Notes under the pieces: generated by a model
Seen by the model: the letters and a program-made list of their open reading frames with translations, nothing else
Told to the model about the DNA's origin: nothing
Database searches by the model: none
Source of the DNA: Lytechinus pictus
Lineage: Eukaryota; Echinodermata; Echinoidea; Temnopleuroida; Toxopneustidae
Direction: 5' to 3'
Assembly: GCF_037042905.1 (NCBI RefSeq)
Contig: NC_087256.1
Span: 28,298,001 to 28,362,000 of the forward strand
Length of the DNA stretch: 64,000 nucleotides
In this document: positions 10,168-23,400 of the stretch, piece after piece
How positions within the stretch are numbered: the first letter of the stretch is position 1
Layout of the letters: every line of letters starts with the position of its first letter
Translations under genes and position numbers: made by a program

Positions 10168-11591
10168 TAAAACAAGAAAAATATGTAGAAAAAAATCCAA
10201 AAGGGGTGCCAAGGGGACATCAATGCTGAAATTACAAAATACATACATGTAACACATTACAGCTGTTATTATTGAGGGGAAACCAAATACCGGGTGGCCG
10301 TTTCATAAAGCTGTTCGTAAGTTAAGAGCAATTTTAAGAACGACTGGTGAACCTTTCTTATGCACATAACCATCGCCAATGAATATATCATTTATCACAA
10401 GAAAGGATCACCAGTCGTTATTAAAGTTGCTCTTAACTGTGGTAAGTATTGGTAGCTACAAGTTTAAAGGTTTTGTTTGTTGTATAATCTGATCGCACAA
10501 ATGGTCAAGAATTTCTTTTCACTTTTGATATCAGTTCCACAGATATTTATGTTAATAGTAAAAAATACTGATGCATCAAACATAAAATTTTGCTATTCAT
10601 CATTTAACTACAGGTAGTGATTTAAGTTCCACTTAAGATCAGAATTAGTGCTAATTTCATTGCTAATTATATCTGCATCACTATTCTTACATGCACATTT
10701 ATTAAGGAATCAAATAACTCGAAGCAATTCATAATAACTCAAAGAATTTTAACAATCTGATAACCCATTAGTGTTGTGGCTGATCATTCTTGCAGCATTT
10801 AAAATTGTCGTCTTTTTTTTTTTTTTTCTAGAGAAGGAACACTGGCATCTCAAATGGGTTGATGACTATCATCAGATACAAACGCTTCATTTACAAACGA
10901 ACAAAAACTATTTCTTGCTTCAGTCAGGACCACAGCACTATCAGCAAACCAATACAATATATTCAAATTATAAATTGAATAAAATTTATCCAATGCAGCT
11001 GATGTTTAATTAGAATGTGAATATCAATCAACTGGACACGGTATACATGCTTTATTTGTATGCATGAATAAATATTTTTAGATCTATGGGGGGGGGGGTT
11101 AAAGTATAAAACTGCAATTTCATCAAGCTGTGGTGTGCTTTTATCAGCAATATCAAAATATATTCATGGTTGTATATATTTCTTCATTATGGGATGAATA
11201 AAGTATTTTTTTATGTTTCTACTTTAATCAGATAAATTAGTGTTATGTGTTATCATTGTGATAAAAAATCATGTTGAAAGAGAGAGTGAAAGAGAAAGAA
11301 TGAGAGGGTGAAGGAGGGAGAGAAAAATGAGATGGAAAGTTACAGAGAGAAAGGGAGAGAGAGAGAAGAAAGAGAATGGGGATATGCATAAAACTGACAG
11401 AGCTAAAAGAAGAGTTGGGAGTGTTAAGGTTGAACAAAAGAAAAAATAACCATTTTACAACCTGTCACCTTCAAGTCATGAAATAATATTTAAGAATGCT
11501 AACATTCCTGTCAGCGAATCTTTAGTGAATAGAGAAAAAAATAAATACTTATCTACTAACCTTCAACAAAATTTTAATGTGTGTGGTCATA
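10168..11591 (+). terminator. Kinase 3' UTR and downstream flank with polyA hexamers
   Basis: AATAAA hexamers occur at 10978-10983, 11067-11072 and 11197-11202; the middle and last follow unique AT-rich sequence and are the likeliest cleavage signals. A short inverted-repeat element sits inside (10298-10445). A GA-rich tract covers about 11275-11370. Which hexamer is used cannot be told from sequence. Confidence 0.45.
10298..10445. mobile_element. Short inverted-repeat element (MITE), family 1
   Basis: The ends mirror each other: AAGTTAAGAGCAATTTTAAGAACGACTGGTG near 10318 faces CACCAGTCGTTATTAAAGTTGCTCTTAACT near 10409. Related copies or halves occur at 32866-33045, 16560-16630, near 23922 and at 27815-27870. 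All share TTTCATAAAGCTGTT-like ends. There is no coding capacity. Confidence 0.7.
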
Positions 11592-14101
11592 CATTGACAG
11601 AGATAATGACATCTGTTGATGTATATGACCACAAACATTCAATATTTGTTCTAGTTTAGTGGCTATATTTGCATATACACATCTTCCATTCAATTCTTGT
11701 TATATTCAACAAAAATGTTCTGCCTTGAACGTTAGTCTTGGGTTATTGGGAGAAAGGAGGGACAAAGAAAGAGTGGAGGAAAATGAGAGAGAGACAGAAA
11801 GAGAGAGCTAACAAGACAAAGAGAGGGAGTGGGATGGAGATAGAAACAGGAGAAATGAGAGAGTGAGGGGTTGAGATATGGGAAAGGAGAGATTAAGAGA
11901 CAAATAAGGAGCAAGAGATTGAAAGATGAAAGGGAGACAGGCCCGTATTCTGAAATTAGGTTAAACTGAGAACACGTTCTAACTGTGCTAAAATTATGGG
12001 GAGCCAACAGTTCAAAAATTCTGCTTATATTGTATATTTCTAATGTTTACTATCTCATTTCCTTTCGCTTTCATAATGAAGAAAAATACTTCAAGTTATC
12101 ATTCCCAGACAATTATGAACAATTTGGCTGTTAGGGATTTGTGCTCCAATTGGCTCTCCATAGTTAAACCACAACTTTAAACCAGGGTTTGATTTTAACT
12201 AGAGTTCAGAATACAGGCCAGAGAGATAGAAAGGGGGATGGATATACAAACTTTAGGCCATGTCACACACACACGTCTTAAGTGAGAAAAACTTGATCAT
12301 GCAGTCTGAAAATAAAAATTGTGCTAGGTTCTTTTGTTGCCCCGGAAAAAAAAAAATATATATATAGTAATAAATAGATAAATAAAAATCCCCATTAAGA
12401 TCTAAATCATCCTTGACAAACGTCCCTTTTTATATACTTGGTCATCTCATGAAGGTATGCAAACCTCATTCTTTAACCATCTTTACTCTTTCTTATCTGT
12501 ATTTAAATAGGAATATACATTTTCTGAAATATCATAAATATCTTAACAACTTAATGGATAAACAAATAATGACCAAAGATGGAAACACATTGTATGATTA
12601 CAAATAATATATATATTTTTCTGTATTCTGGTACATACTGGATTAGATCCATGTCATCTGGAATTACCATTTGACACCACTTTAAACAAACACATAAATG
12701 ACACTAAGTGTTACATAAATGACACATTAAGTGTGACAGTTTGCTCCCATTATATTCCTTCAGCCCTAATGGAAATAAACACAATTAAGGCCATTCCCAA
12801 TCACTCCCATTTTTTTTCTATATGAGATTCAATCATAATTCAATTCAAAATTTTCAAGCATTGATTTATCCTGAGTATAATATAATCACGCTCAATCTCT
12901 CTTATTATTTCATAAACAAAGAAAAATTAATTCCTAGTTGAAATGTCAACAATTGGCTTCCAACACATACCTTTTGATCTTGATTCTGAAAGAAGACTAC
13001 CAAACCATTTTAGCATGAAAAATAAGGATACTTTTGTTACAAAATAGGAAGATCATGCATTTTTCCACAAGTAAGTTATGATAATTAAGAAAATGATAGA
13101 AATCATGCCGATATAAGGGCACACAATGGTCAAAATTCTAAACATTTGCTCCATATTGGAAATGACTGGCAGTTAAGTTAAACTACTCACTCAACAATAT
13201 ATCCTTTGGAAGAAAAATGCATGTATAACACAGGAATGTAGAGATAAGCTAACAGCTACTACTTAAAAAAAAATCAACTGTTTATAATAATAGTCAATAG
13301 CAAGTCAAAATGCAGTATTGTGTTTATAAAGCGTAATATATCTCGATACCTACTCAAAGACACACTGACCCCGGCACTTGGTGCGTTCAAGGAATTGATC
13401 CTGCCGGACATCCATTTAGGACCTACCTCACCTGGGTTGAGGGCAGCTTAATGTGGACTAATTTCTTGATAAAGAAATCATGTCAAGAACATCTTGTTCG
13501 AAAGTTGCAATGAGTTATGCTATTGCATTAATACTTTCCATACTCAAATGGTTCAAAAGATTTACTCCCATAAGTTACAAGACATAAAAATACCATGTGT
13601 GGTTTCATTCTGTTGATTTGATGTAATTTTACTCTGATGGTTGCATTTTGGAAAAACTTCAGTGTGTTCGTTTGCTATATGCCATTTTCCGATATACAAG
13701 TTTGACTGAACTCGTAACACTGGTAAAAAATCCATCCGTTCCTTCTGGAATACAGTCTCTGATTGTTCCATTTCACTACCAAATCTTCCATAATGACATG
13801 GACCATGATCTTGACAAAACAAATAGTAACATACTTCAGTAAATTACCGCAACATATTTTACAAAAAGAGAGTACAATTTATAAATTGGCAGTACTTTTC
13901 TCCTATAGTTCCATACACAAAAAAAGAGTTCTTTGTAGGAAAATATATATTGCTGCTGGTGTGTTCATAAATGTTGAACATGTGGTGAGAATAATAATAA
14001 TACTTCGTTCTTTCATAGCACATCGGACATAGCAATTTGCATGTCCCTATGCAAAAATACTAACATGCAAATAAAAAACTAATTCAATATTAGACCCTCA
14101 G

Positions 14102-14107
14102 TTTATT
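14102..14107 (-). terminator. Aminopeptidase polyA signal AATAAA
   Basis: An AATAAA hexamer on the minus strand, about 240 nt downstream of the aminopeptidase stop codon. It is the first canonical hexamer after the stop and is absent from the dead left copy. Confidence 0.6.
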
Positions 14108-14345
14108 GGCAGAGGGTTGAATAAGTGTCTTTTTAAGAGAAATGTGAAGCTTTGGTTTATATTTCGGCGACATAATTTCAAAACAGTCTTCCCTATGCCA
14201 TCATCTGTGTGATGACTGTGGGTATCTATCGTGTCATTAATCCAACAAGACTTACCTATGACTTCCAATAAAGTAATATACATGTACATGTGATTTTTTT
14301 TCTGGATGAGTGAATTGCAAGTAAACATGGATGGAGCAATCAAGA

Positions 14346-14477
14346 TTAGAAGCCCATCATGTAGAGTGCGGTCATGGCTGCGATGGGCGCCCCCGTTGGT
14401 ACACCAGGGAAAGGTCCTGAAGATCCAGCGATGTCGATGTGAGAGTAGGGTAGCGGAGCAGAGGAATCTTTGCCATG
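14346..14477 (-). CDS. Aminopeptidase exon 15 (terminal, stop)
   Basis: A 132-nt terminal exon with acceptor TTCTATTAG, encoding 43 residues from HGKDSSAPLPYSHIDIAG to YMMGF and a TAA stop. DIAG and PGVPTGAP are the family's closing motifs. A broken copy lies at 2840-2893. Confidence 0.94.
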   Translation of the reverse strand, partial: HGKDSSAPLPYSHIDIAGSSGPFPGVPTGAPIAAMTALYMMGF

Positions 14478-17400
14478 CTAATAGAAGAAAATTGTATAAT
14501 CTCTCATTAGTATCCAGTCTGTAGAATCATTGCATTAGGCGCTTTATAGATATTACATAATTATCATTGTTATTATTTACCCCTTTCCAAGACATTTAAG
14601 GTTTAAAGTCACATTTACTACTGGGTTTATTCCATAAAAAAGGAAGGAGGACAAGGAGGAGAATAAGGAGTAGGAGAAAGCAGAAGAGGAGGAGAGGAAG
14701 GAGAAGAATTATGGCAGAAGAAGAAGGGGGAGGTAGATAAAGAAGAAGGAAAAAAGAAGAAAACAAAGAAAGAAGAGAGCCAGATGAAGAAAAAAATAAA
14801 ATAACAAGTGGAATGCCTATGGCTGTCTCACCTGCATCACGCGATTCAATATAGCAGCAGTGCTGACTTTGAAGCCTACTATAACTCGCACAAGATGTTC
14901 AGTGATACTTGGTTACTCTTATGTCCACGTTTTATGAACTAGACCAACACACTTACAGAGATATGATGGTAATTCAACAAATACCCCCAATTTGGCCAAA
15001 GTTCATTGACCTTATATGACCTTTGACCTTGATCATGTGACCTGAAACTCGCACAGGATGTGAAGTGATACTTGATTACTCTTATGTCTAAGTTTCATGA
15101 ATCAGATCCATAAACTTTCAAAGTTATGATGGTAATTCAACAGATACCCCCAATTCGGCCAATGTTCATTGACCTTTGACCTTGGTCATGTGACCTGAAA
15201 TGCGCACAGGATGTTCAGTGATACTTGATTACTCTTATGTCCAAGTTTCATGAATCAGATCCATAAACTTTCAAAGTTATGATGGTAATTCAACAGATAC
15301 CCCCAATTCGGCCAAAGTTAATTGACCTTTGACCTTGGTCATGTGACCTGAAATGCGCACAGGATGTTCAGTGATACTTGATTACTCTTATGTCCAAGTT
15401 TAATGAACTAGACCAATATACTTTCAAAGTTATGATGGTAATTCAACAAATACCCCAATTTGGCCAAAGTTCATTGACCCTAAATGACCTTTGACCTTGA
15501 TCATGTGACCTGAAACTTGCTCAGGATATTCAGTAATACTTGATTACTATTATGTCCTAGTTTCATAAATCAGATCCATAAACATTCAAAGTTATGATGG
15601 TAATTCAACAGATACCCCCAATTCGGCCAAAGTTCATTGACATTTCAAAAACTTAACCTTAGGTTAAGATTTCGATGTTGATTCCCCAACATGGTCTAAG
15701 TTCATTGAACCTAAATGACCTTTGACCTTGGTCATGTGACATGAATCTCAGGCAGGATGTTCAGTAATACTTGATTAACCTTATGGCCAAGTTTCATGAA
15801 CTAGTTCCATATACTTTCTAAGTTATGCTGTCATTTCAAAAACTTAACCTTAGGTTAAGATTTGGTGTTGACGCCGCCGTCGGAAAAGCGGCGCCTATAG
15901 TCTCACTCTGCTATGCAGGTGAGACAAAAATCAGACGATGACGAAAAAGAAAACAAGAACTACATGAATGTAAGGAAATATAAGAATAAAGGAGAAGAAA
16001 AAGACATAAATTAAAGCTGAAAGAGGAAGAAGAAAAAGTGGAAAGAAAGATATAATAAAAGAAAGAAAAGTGATCCTACGAACTTCACATCTACTGCAGA
16101 TATGAATTACTCCATTTAAGATATGTGACGTCTGTTACCTTCCAGCCTTTGACCTCCATACCCTCAAACCTAAACAAATCATTTTCAATTCCATACGCAT
16201 ACACGATCCAAATATGAAGTTGATCCGTCAAATGGTCCTTTAGTTATTAGAAATACAGTAGTTTTTAGGTATATAATTAACTCTTATCTTGAAACTTTTG
16301 ACTCCTTAGGTCATTATCACTCCCATAGCATACACCGTCCAAACATGAAGTTCATCCACACAAGGGGTTCTTGAGTTATCACAAAATGTCATCTTAATGT
16401 GTAAAATGACCTCTCTGACCTTGAACTTTTGACCTCCATACCCCAAAATCTGATCAATTCATTGTAACTCCCATGTGCATACAAGATCAAAATGAGAAGT
16501 CACTACATCCAACGATTCTTGTGTTATCACAAGAACAAAAAAAAGTGGCGTGTATCATTTACTAAGAGAAAGGATCACCAGTCCTTGATAAAGTCGCTTG
16601 TTACTTGCAAACAGTTTTATGAAACACCCAACAGGTGGAAAATATAAGTAATGGGTGAAGTCTAAATGGAAATAAGACAATTAGGTAAACTGGCCAAATG
16701 GTTACTAGAAAAAATGGCTGTAAACCAAGGATAAGACCAAGTAGCAATTTAAAGGGGAAATTCATCCTGAAGAAAAGATCGTAAAATAGCAGAAAACTAA
16801 TGAAAAATTATTGGTGAAGGTTTGAGGAAAATCCCTTAGAGATTAAGAAAGTTACTAGAATTTACAGTTTCGGATTTGTGACATCGTAAACGAGCAGCTG
16901 CCCCATATGTTATGTTATATGAAATGCATGAAATCCATTTGTTAATGGCTACTGTTGACTTATTTTTGTTTTCTTTTCATGATCGGGTGTCAAATGATTC
17001 GTCTATTGATATAGAAAGTTACAGTAAAACCATTTTCAATTTTCTGCGAAAATGACATTTCATTGATTTTTTACCAATATTTTTCTTCATTTTTTTCCTG
17101 CTATTTTTACAATAAACTTTTTGTCAGGGTGAACTTCCCCTTTAACATCCTACTTACTTTATCAAGTCCTGATGCCATCATGAGGAATGCTGCTGGGCTT
17201 TGGTGACCTCTGGCTGTCATGGAAGATGGCTGGCTGTTGGACTGAAGAACATCCTCGTACTCGGACTTGCCCTTGTGGAATGCATAGTCCTAAACAATTG
17301 ATCAAATATCCATTTTAGACCCTTTCAAACATTACCAAAATAGATACTTTGGAACACTTGCTTGGTTAAAAGACATGAGAATCACTTAGAATGTCCAAGA

Positions 17401-20400
17401 ATAACATGAAATTCAGCTATTCAAAAATATTTCAGAAATTCTTATTGAATTCTTTTCGAAATCTTAGGTGGACAGACCTATTCAATATTCTTTTATATAT
17501 ATAAAAAAATACACTTTTACAACTCTACAGGAAATCAGGAATAGCAATATCTCCTATACAGACTGTACAGACAAAATCTCCTTAACAGACAAAGAACACA
17601 AAGAGCTAAAAGTAAGAAACACAAAAATAGTTGAAATCAGCCAAAAAGTTCAACTCTCAAACCTCTGGATAAACGGGAAGGGATTATCAATCGTTCAGCC
17701 ATATGCCCGAGATTAACTCATAACAGGCTCAATGGAAATGTATAGTTTATACTGTAAATTGTTTTATCAAGTTAAATTTTGATATCATACCTCTCTCCTA
17801 ATGGTGGATATTTCAAAAGGGTCTGCAATTAGATCACCAGCTGAAAAAAAACACATAAAAATGATTTAATTTACAAACATAGTACAACCATAATCCAGCT
17901 AATGCCTTGGTCACACTTGCTCTACAGCGGCCGTACGGCGAGTCGAAAACGGCCGTTTGAATATTTTTTGTACCAACTACATATAGGTGGTTTGAATCGA
18001 AATTAGGCCCGGTTTGAAAGTCCATTTTTGATGCACGTGTACACGGCGTGTTTTTCGGTCGTGTACACGTATACACGTTGTAAACACTGAGAGTGAGTTA
18101 CGGTATGTGGTAGTGTTTTCTACATGTCGACATTCACGGACCCGCATCAACCTGTCAATGTAACATAAACGGGGTCTATGTAGCCTAAGTCACGGTTTTA
18201 AAGCTTACCTGAGAAGTTAGAAGTATCAATCCACAAAAATTGGTGCAATTAAAAAGTTTACTCAGCTTAGCAGCGCATTAAATTAATAAAGAATGCAAAA
18301 GTAAATCAGTGCAGGGCCCTAGTTAGCGCCGATGTTCGTTGGATGCGCATTTTGCATACTGTACCGTACATGCATGCACAGATCGCTGCAGAATTAAGTG
18401 TAACTGAAGTTATCGATTGATTTTCATTATTTTATTGCCAATTTGAGGAGCGTGTGTTTGTAGGCTTGTAGCACATGTGTATGAGCGTATAACACGTAAC
18501 TGCAGCAATGATCGCTGTCGCAATTGGTGATTCTCAAATTGGCTCTAAAAGTGATTGAAGAACGCTTTCGAGAGTCTCCAGTTGCATGTTATACGCTCAT
18601 ACACATGTGCTACAAGCCTACAAACACACGCTCCTCAAATTGGCAATAAAATAATGAAAATCAATCGATATCGATAACTTCAGTTACACTTAATTCTGCA
18701 GCGATCTGTGCATGCATGTACAGTACAGTATGCAAAATGCGCATCCAACGAACGTCGGCGCTAACTATAGCCCTGCACTGACCGGAGCATACCCATTTCG
18801 TGTGGTACAAAAACTTGAGTCTCCAGAATAAATGTGGATTAAATCGGCGATTTTGGAAGTAAACTCACTCTAGGTTAATTGAAATATATTGACATATTAG
18901 TGATTAAAACATGTGCAGTGTCTGAGAACTAAGAATTAATGTGAGGCTGTGAGCTTGTTCACTGACTTTACAGTCCCACTCAAGCTTTATGAAGATGCTA
19001 CCATGTACACGGTGATGGAATTTAGTACACGTGCACTGACTTGACCGTGCGTGTACACGTGTACACATGTACCCGAAACGGGCCTAATCGAAATTAATAA
19101 AACGGCTGTTTTCCACTCGCGGTACAGCCACCGTAGAGCAAATGTGAACAAGGTATAAGGCAGTCATGATACTTAAGGGTAATATTGGTTAATGAAGAGT
19201 TGTATATTAGAGTGATGTATAATATAAGATGGTAAGGTGAATATACCGGGTATAAAAAAAAACATTCACTTTTCTTCTACTCCTTCTAATTTTTCTGAAA
19301 TTCATATCTATACTAGATATGAAGTTCATATGATCAAACTTCTTCTTCTCCTCCTCCTTCTCCTCCTCATCCTCCTCCTCCTTTTTCTCCTCCTCCTTTT
19401 TCTTCTTCTCCTTCATCTTCTTCTTCTCCTCATTATTCTACTTCTTTTTCTTCAACTTCTTCTACTTCAACTTCTTCTTCTTTGTCCTCTTCCTTGGATT
19501 TCTTCTTCCTTCTTTCACTCTTATTCTACTTCCTTCTCCTTCCTCTCCTTTTCCTTCTCCATCTTCTACTTCTTCTCACTGTCCTGCTTAGAATTTGGTT
19601 TATTTCTATGTTAATTTGTATGTTTATTGATCATTTATAGACTTATAGTGATATTTCAATTATGAGGAAAATCTTCTTAGCACAGTTGATCTCTAATTCA
19701 AGTATGGTCAAGTTAAAAAATAGGATAGGAAAGACATTTTCAGAGAATCTTATGCTAGGAGCCCACTGGTGGGCCGGCGCCAGTTGGTGCCAATGTAACC
19801 GGCTCAAAGTGGTGCATAATGGCTTCAAAAATTGAATTTGGCGTGATGGAAATTGTTGGTGCTGTTACGTGCCACCACATGCCGGTTAGGAGGAAAGTTT
19901 GAGCCATTGCATACCACCAGGCACCTAATTGGCGACACGAGGTGCTACAGCCGATTTGCATTGGTGCAAACTGTCACCAACTGGTGCTGGCCCAGTGGAC
20001 TCCTAGCATAAGATGTTCATTTCTGTTACAAACAATGTATTTTAGTCATGTTCAAAGAAATATCTAAACTTGATGCAAAATGTTATCGATTCTCACCTCT
20101 CTGCATCTGTCTTGCATGATCAACCATTCTTGCAGGTCCATTGTCCATGATGATCTATCATCAAAAGAAAATTATAGAAGGTTAGGCAGTCAATAGCAAC
20201 CAAATATTTGATTGAAATGTTATACCAATGACAATAATGCTAAAACTTTACATTTAATTATTCTACTCCAAAGTCTACTACTACCTCATCCTTAATCTAC
20301 TGCGGGATACAGACATAAGTCAGCTTCAATCATTTCTATATAAATTCAGCAATGGTTTGGTATTAAGTAGCATCTAATAAATAGGATATAGAATTAGTAA

Positions 20401-23400
20401 CATAATAGATCAACGTAAGGGTACTGTTCATTGGATGAAAATTAACATTACACCTTTTCCCCTAACTTTTCATAAGTGTAGTCATTAGCTATGCACATAC
20501 ATTTTTTTCAGGGGGAATAGTGAGCATTCTTTGCAGTTATATTTTACACTTCTTGACACATGCCAGTGTTCACATTATAAAATGTCACTGGGTCACTCAA
20601 ACTTTTTATCAGATGTGGGGTTTTTTGGTTCAGGTTCTATAACTGTTCCATCAAATCATTGCATATTTGGGCGATAGACGGTTGCAATAAGCAATAAGTT
20701 ATGTATGACACCACCAACAATCCCTACTACAGGTTTAATGCTCTTGGGCTCTGTAGTGCCGTATTTCAATATGCATACATTCGTAATTCCGAAGCTTCGT
20801 TATTCCGAAGGTTCGGATATTCCGAAGGTTCGTTATTCCGAAGGTTCGTATTTCCGAAGTTTTGTAATTCCAAAGGTTCGATAGTCCGAAAAAGAAATGA
20901 GGTTTGTAATTCCGAAGGTTCGTTAGTCTGAAAACGAAGTGAGGTTCGTAATTCTGAAGGTTCGTTAGTCCGAAAATGAAATGATTAACGAACGTAATTT
21001 CGTTTTCGGACTAACGAACTTTTGGAACAACGAACCTTGTTTTGTTTTTGGATGAACGAACCTTCGGAACAACGAACCTTATTTCGTTTTCGGATTAACG
21101 AACCTTCGGAACATCGAACCTTATTTCGTTTTCGGATTATCAAACCTTCGGAATAACGAACCTTCGGAATAACGCCACAAAAGTTCGGATTAAAGAACCC
21201 TTTTACGTTTTCGGATTAACGAACATCAAGGTATAGGCAATTTACGTGTTTCGGAATTACTAACCTTCGGAATTACAAAGTGTAACCATTTCAATAAACC
21301 ATCTATACTTCAGGGGGGTGGATGGGAAGGGTCCTGACCCCCCCCCCTAAATTTTTGGTTGATATATTTTTTTTTGGGGGGGGGGGGCTTGTCAAAAAAT
21401 TGTGGTGGTCCCCCCTAAAATTTTGGTTGATAACCTTATTTTTGATGTGGAAGAGGTTCATCGTGGTGAAGGATTGAGTAGAAGAAATTAACCAGTTGTC
21501 TCACGATGTAGCAAACGTAGTGTGAAAGCGACGTTTCGTCTGCAAGCTGCTAGATTTCGTCAGGCAATGAGCAAAGACGCTGCTGCGCACGGGTTATATA
21601 GCGTCGGGAGCTATTGTCTGGCTCCACTCGGGCGTGAGCCGCGCTGTGATTGGCCGAAGCCGCTGGCCAATCAGGGTCCGCGCTGGTGCTTGGTGCCCGC
21701 TGGAGCGTGCACCGTGCGCTGTGATTGGACGATGCGGCCGGCCAATCAACATCTGCGCTGGTGTCAGGCACCTGCTGGTGCGGGCGCCGTGCGCTCTGAA
21801 CGGTGGATGCAGTATGCCGTCGGATGGCCGGTAACCATGCATCAGGGATCTCAATGCCGCTGTCCCTATTGATATTGCTCGGGTGCAAACGGATCTGAAT
21901 CGCTTCCTTAACGCGCTGCGTATACCAATGCTTATCATGAGCAACGCAGCTGACCTCATCCCAGTTAGGTGGATGATCGGAGTCCCAAGCATGTTCTGCA
22001 ACAGCAGAGCTATCAGTGCGCCTAAGCCGAACATCACGGCGATGTTCCTTCATGCGTTCCCCCACAGGTCTACCAGTCTCACCGATGTAGACTTGGCATC
22101 CGAGTTATATTCAAGTCCGACAGCATCCGCAGCCAGCTGGTCCGTCCGAAAGACCGCCCGATCCCCGACAGACGCGATGGGGTTGTTTATAAGATCCCAT
22201 GCTCGACTTGCGACAAAGTCTACATCGGTGAGACTGGTAGACCTGTGGGGGAACGCATGAAGGAACATCGCCGTGATGTTCGGCTTAGGCGCACTGATAG
22301 CTCTGCTGTTGCAGAACATGCTTGGGACTCCGATCATCCACCTAACTGGGATGAGGTCAGCTGCGTTGCTCATGATAAGCATTGGTATACGCGGCGCGTT
22401 AAGGAAGCGATTCAGATCCGTTTGCACCCGAGCAATATCAATAGGGACAGCGGCAATGAGATCCCTGATGCATGGTTACCGGCCATCCGACGGCATACTG
22501 CATCCACCGTTCAGAGCGCACGGCGCCCGCACCAGCAGGTGCCTGACACCAGCGCAGATGTTGATTGGCCGGCCGCATCGTCCAATCACAGCGCACGGTG
22601 CACGCTCCAGCGGGCACCAAGCACCAGCGCGGACCCTGATTGGCCAGCGGCTTCGGCCAATCACAGCGCGGCTCACGCCCGAGTGGAGCCAGACAATAGC
22701 TCCCGACGCTATATAACCCGTGCGCAGCAGCGTCTTTGCTCATTGCCTGACGAAGTCTAGCAGCTTGCAGACGAAACGTCGCTTTCACACTACGTTTGCT
22801 ACATCGTGAGACAACTGGTTAATTTCTTCTACTCAACCTTATTTTTATTTTGCTTGCCAAATTTACCTGTGTCCATCCCAAAATTTCAGGTGGACCCTCC
22901 CCCCCCCTAAATTTTTTGGCTTCCGCCGCCAATGGGTATATCTTACCGAGTAGTTTGGTCCCATAGCTCTGACAGCATGTCCGGTCAGAGTGGCTATAGT
23001 CATCAGATGAGGGTTGATCTCTCTCAATGCCTGGTATTGATGACAAAGAGAGACAAATATGCATATACAACTCATATGTGACTGCTATGTCTGCATAATA
23101 TGGTGCAATTTGGTATTTGATCATCTCTAGCTGAATGTAAGTATAAGATGATTTATATAATGCTGATAGGGATCCTAATCACATGATTGGCTAAAATCTA
23201 TCACATGACCTGGTTTTTTTTTAATCTTAGCTATCATGCAACTTGCTAACGACTGGTACTAATGGCCAGGTATATCAACCAGTCATGATATTGATTTAAG
23301 GATGGTTATCAAGTAAACAAGGATCCACATTGCTATCTTATAAAATATGTAATACACGCCATTTTGATTGGGAATTAGAATAACTATGTGCACGTGGTAG

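Larger units (their letters stand above)
11592..14619. repeat. Right copy of 3-kb segmental duplication
   Basis: Partner of 1-3037. This copy holds the intact aminopeptidase terminal exon and its 3' UTR. The edge at 14619 matches 3037 (TTAAGG.TTAAAGTCACATTTA in both). The insert 13990-14425, with the exon end and 3' UTR, is absent from the left copy. A GA-rich tract covers 11752-11935. No other gene is visible between 11592 and 14100. Confidence 0.85.

Noticed and set aside
19237-19614. Leu-rich 125-residue frame resembling a membrane protein
   Set aside because: A translation of the CTT/CTC microsatellite.
21522-22788. Mirror-image frames of 116, 147 and 171 residues
   Set aside because: They are the two arms of one palindrome read on opposite strands; only the GIY-YIG direction has family support.
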